A stretch of DNA of 64,000 nucleotides from Vanilla planifolia. Lineage: Eukaryota; Streptophyta; Magnoliopsida; Asparagales; Orchidaceae. Below are positions 61,195-64,000 of this stretch, one piece after another (position 1 is the first letter of the stretch; every line of letters starts with the position of its first letter). The stretch is from positions 22,935,130-22,999,129 of the forward strand of contig CM043874.1 of assembly GCA_023846275.1 (NCBI GenBank). Reading direction: 5' to 3'. The notes below the pieces were generated by a model. The model searched no databases, was not told the origin of the DNA, and saw only the letters and a program-made list of their open reading frames with translations. The position numbers and the translations under genes were made by a program.

Positions 61195-62260
61195 TCATTT
61201 CTTGGGCTTCAGCTTTACCTATGTTGGGGAAAAATGATTTTAAAAAAGTCTTAATAAAGTATTGCTAAATGAAGATTAGATGAAAGTCTCCCTTAGAGAA
61301 AATATACATCTTTGTAGATCAAGATTTAATCACTCTTTATTGCTATTACAACATCCTAAAGAATAGGAATAAAGACTTAAATAAATCAAGTTTCAAAACA
61401 TGTGGAACACACTTTTAGCATTTTATAGAATAATGGGAAATAATTGGGCAATATCAGCATATTTATTAACATTATAGTTTTAGATTTTAAATTGAGAAGT
61501 TTGAAGGACTACTTAATACAATAGAACAAAAACACTTTTGATACCATTTACTAATTAATCAAGGTTGCAAAAGATAAGGCTAAGGATAAAGAAATGAAAT
61601 TTTGGGAAAGATAATTTAAGAAGATAGGATGAAATTAACTAAAGAAAATGGCCAACTTATGGAGGAACTACATAAAGAAGAAAATTTTTAGCATCAAAAA
61701 GTTTGAACGAGATGACTCTAAGAGGGGAGAAGAATATCAAATTTTTTCATGCTCTAGTTAAGGGTAAAAAGTCAAAGCTTAACATTATGGTATTAATATT
61801 AAAATGGGTAAATAATATGTGGACAAGAGAAGATTCAAGGGGCAATAATACAATTTTTTCAAGATCTGGCCTCCTTTAAAATGGTCAAATGGGATAAGGA
61901 ACTATTCAGGAACACACCTGAATTAATAACTAAAGAAGATGACAATGAATATGAGAAAGAGGTTAAGATGGAGGAGCTCAGAGAAGTGATGTTTTAATTA
62001 AATAAAGAAAGTGCATTTGTAGTAGATGAATTTAGTAGTCAATTTTTTATAATATGTTGAGAAATCATAGTTAGTGATGTACTAGAAGTTATCAAGGATT
62101 TCTTTGTTTGAAGTCCAATTCTTGAGAGGATTACAAGTACAAATATAGTGCTAATTCTTAAGGCAAATATATTAAATCATTTAAGGATTTTAGACCAATC
62201 TATGTGTATAACTTTATTAAAAACTACTGACAAATAAGTTATATAAAGTACCACTAAAGA
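61195..62260 (+). pseudogene. LINE ORF2 fragment (copy 3)
   Basis: In shifted frames: GFSFTYVGEK (about 61205), matching the late endonuclease 'GFxGxxFTW'; KFQNMWNTLLAF (about 61391), matching 'FQNMWxxHxxF'; IKFFHALVKGKKSKLNIM (about 61735); EEVKMEELREVMF (about 61957), then FVVDEFSSQFF (about 62012); and SPILERITSTNIVLILKAN (about 62110), matching 'xPxxxxITSTxIVLIPK'. Homology stops near 62260, before the RT catalytic box, so the copy is truncated at both ends. Confidence 0.78.
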
Positions 62261-64000
62261 TAATATCTCTTAAACATGTTTGATTTATAAAAGAAAGTGA
62301 CGAAGTAAAATGATTGTGTGTGAATTCTATAAAATGAGAGAATTATAGATTTTAAAATATTTCTATTATTTTATATCATATTTATTTTTTAAAAAAAATT
62401 TATAAAAATAATTTTACTTTTATAAAAAAACCTTGATATTTAAATTTATATATATTATTTTTTAATTTTTATGATTAAGAAAAATAAAATCAAAATTAAA
62501 AAAAATTTATCAAAATTTTAAGCGATTTAATTCAAATTAGAACCTACATCTACAACTGAAATTGAGAAAATTATTATTACTAAAAAAATTATAACTTAAG
62601 ATTTTTTTTTATAATTCATCTCTGACATACTTGAGATTTATGGTTCACATTAATCTTAAGATTTTTTTCTCATAACTCACTTTTAACCTATTAGTTTTTG
62701 TGGATTTAATTATAACTTGAGTTTTTGCTAACTCAACTTTAACTCTGATTTTTACAAAATCAAATTAAACTCAATTTTTTTATAAACGTTGAATTGCCCA
62801 ACTCAAAAGAAATAGAAAAATATAACAAAAAAAATTTGATAAAAACATAAAACTTCCTAGGCTTTTTGATGAATAGAATTAAGATACAAAGAACTTAAGA
62901 TTATTAGAGATATAAGAAAATAAAAGCTTAAAGATGTTATGCTTATTTGAAAGAATTTGAAATTTTTCGAAGTTTTAAGCTGTAGTGTGCTGTCATGAGA
63001 CTTTATGCTAATAAAATATCATACAATGCTTATTTGAGATCATAAAATATTATTCATATCTATTAACTGTTTCATTCATAAATGTTGAATTTTTATAAAA
63101 AAAATTATCATAATCATTAAAAACTTAAGAAAAAAACTTTCATAAAATGAGAACAAATAATTTAAAAAAGCTTTTCCAAATAATTTTTGTAATAGCTAAA
63201 ATAACGATTACGAAAATAGCTATTAGGTGGGCTTAACAAGTGCCAATAGATTTAATCATAGATGATCAAGATTGATAGATCAATGAATGTAAAAAGATTT
63301 ATAAAACATATTAACTTCCACTCTTAACTCATTTAACCTATTAATCTTTTTAGATCTCTTCATTTTGATAAGTTTAATCTAGTATTCTTATAACAAATAA
63401 AAAAAACTCAACGAAAATAGCCAAATCATTTCATTTTGAACTAATTTGGGATGTAGCTATTCATTTATAAGTTTCATATAGGTAATTATCTGGTTACTCA
63501 ATATTGATTTTAATTTCAAAATTTATAAAAGTCCTTTTAATCAAATAATTAAAAGTGAAACCTAATAATAAAATTGTAGTTTAGGTCATGCACATTGTTT
63601 ATGCTTTCTCCCCTTCATCTTAAATAAACACATAAAGAAAGAGTTTCCTTGAGTTTTACTATGTAACTCATTAACCTAATCTTCATATTTTGTATCTTGA
63701 GTTATGTAAACCATTGTATAATTATCTGAGCTTATGATTTGTGAAAAAAAAAACTAACAAACATGATAATAAGAATCTACAATGACATCCTATTCACAAC
63801 AAATTCTTGGACACTTCACATTTCTTCTTCAATCTTTCATTCTCGTTTCATTAATTACATCATCTCTAATGCATTTATCAATTTCTTAAAAACCCAAAAG
63901 GTATATTCTATTGTTTCATGTTGAACTATAATAAAATAATTTAGTCAATTTAGTTTATATTTCTTGAAAATCAAAATTGGTGTTAATTATTCACCTCAAT
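62261..64000. other. AT-rich DNA, no gene recognised
   Basis: Very AT-rich with many poly-A and poly-T runs. No open frame longer than background and no RNA gene or clear repeat boundary was seen. Confidence 0.6.

Overview
This is a stretch of nuclear DNA from a flowering plant. It is very AT-rich, its genes have spliceosomal introns, and it is packed with decayed LTR retrotransposons and L1-type LINEs. A monocot is my guess, because one gene has GC-rich exons sitting in AT-rich surroundings, but the window does not prove it. I recognise only two genuine host genes in 64 kb.

Host genes. (1) 25313-27331 (+) encodes a 602-residue armadillo-like plus TPR protein in three exons, rebuilt here from splice signals and reading phase. 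(2) 56351-58975 (+) encodes a member of the EXO70 exocyst-subunit family. It is modelled as a 31-nt first coding exon, an 852-bp intron and one large exon (590 residues). It lacks the N-terminal part that most EXO70 proteins carry.

Repeat landscape, left to right. 540-1015 and 10980-12290 are two copies of a dispersed AT-rich repeat. 2290-7860 is a full-length but dead LINE, with a solo-LTR-like insertion at 4974-5585. 14330-17215 is a minus-strand Ty3/gypsy relic of the same LTR family. Next to it is a plus-strand chromovirus relic (primer-binding site at 17250, integrase 17680-18950, LTR-like DNA from 18998). 28937-33540 is a structurally complete but mutated Ty3/gypsy element with both LTRs, primer-binding site and polypurine tract. 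35180-35712 (-) is another chromovirus integrase end. 40855-47530 is a second LINE, whose ORF1 is split by a solo LTR (40982-43012) with canonical ends and a perfect 5-bp target-site duplication. 61195-62260 is a third LINE fragment. Further AT-rich repeat families (called X and Y here), microsatellites and short tandem repeats fill much of the rest.

How it fits together. The two host genes are not functionally linked as far as the sequence shows. They are isolated islands in old transposon DNA. The nesting order gives a relative history: the LINEs landed first, then LTR elements inserted into them and collapsed to solo LTRs. I see no rRNA, tRNA or CRISPR, and no convincing new biological system. 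The observations most worth checking are the nested solo LTR and the N-terminally short EXO70.
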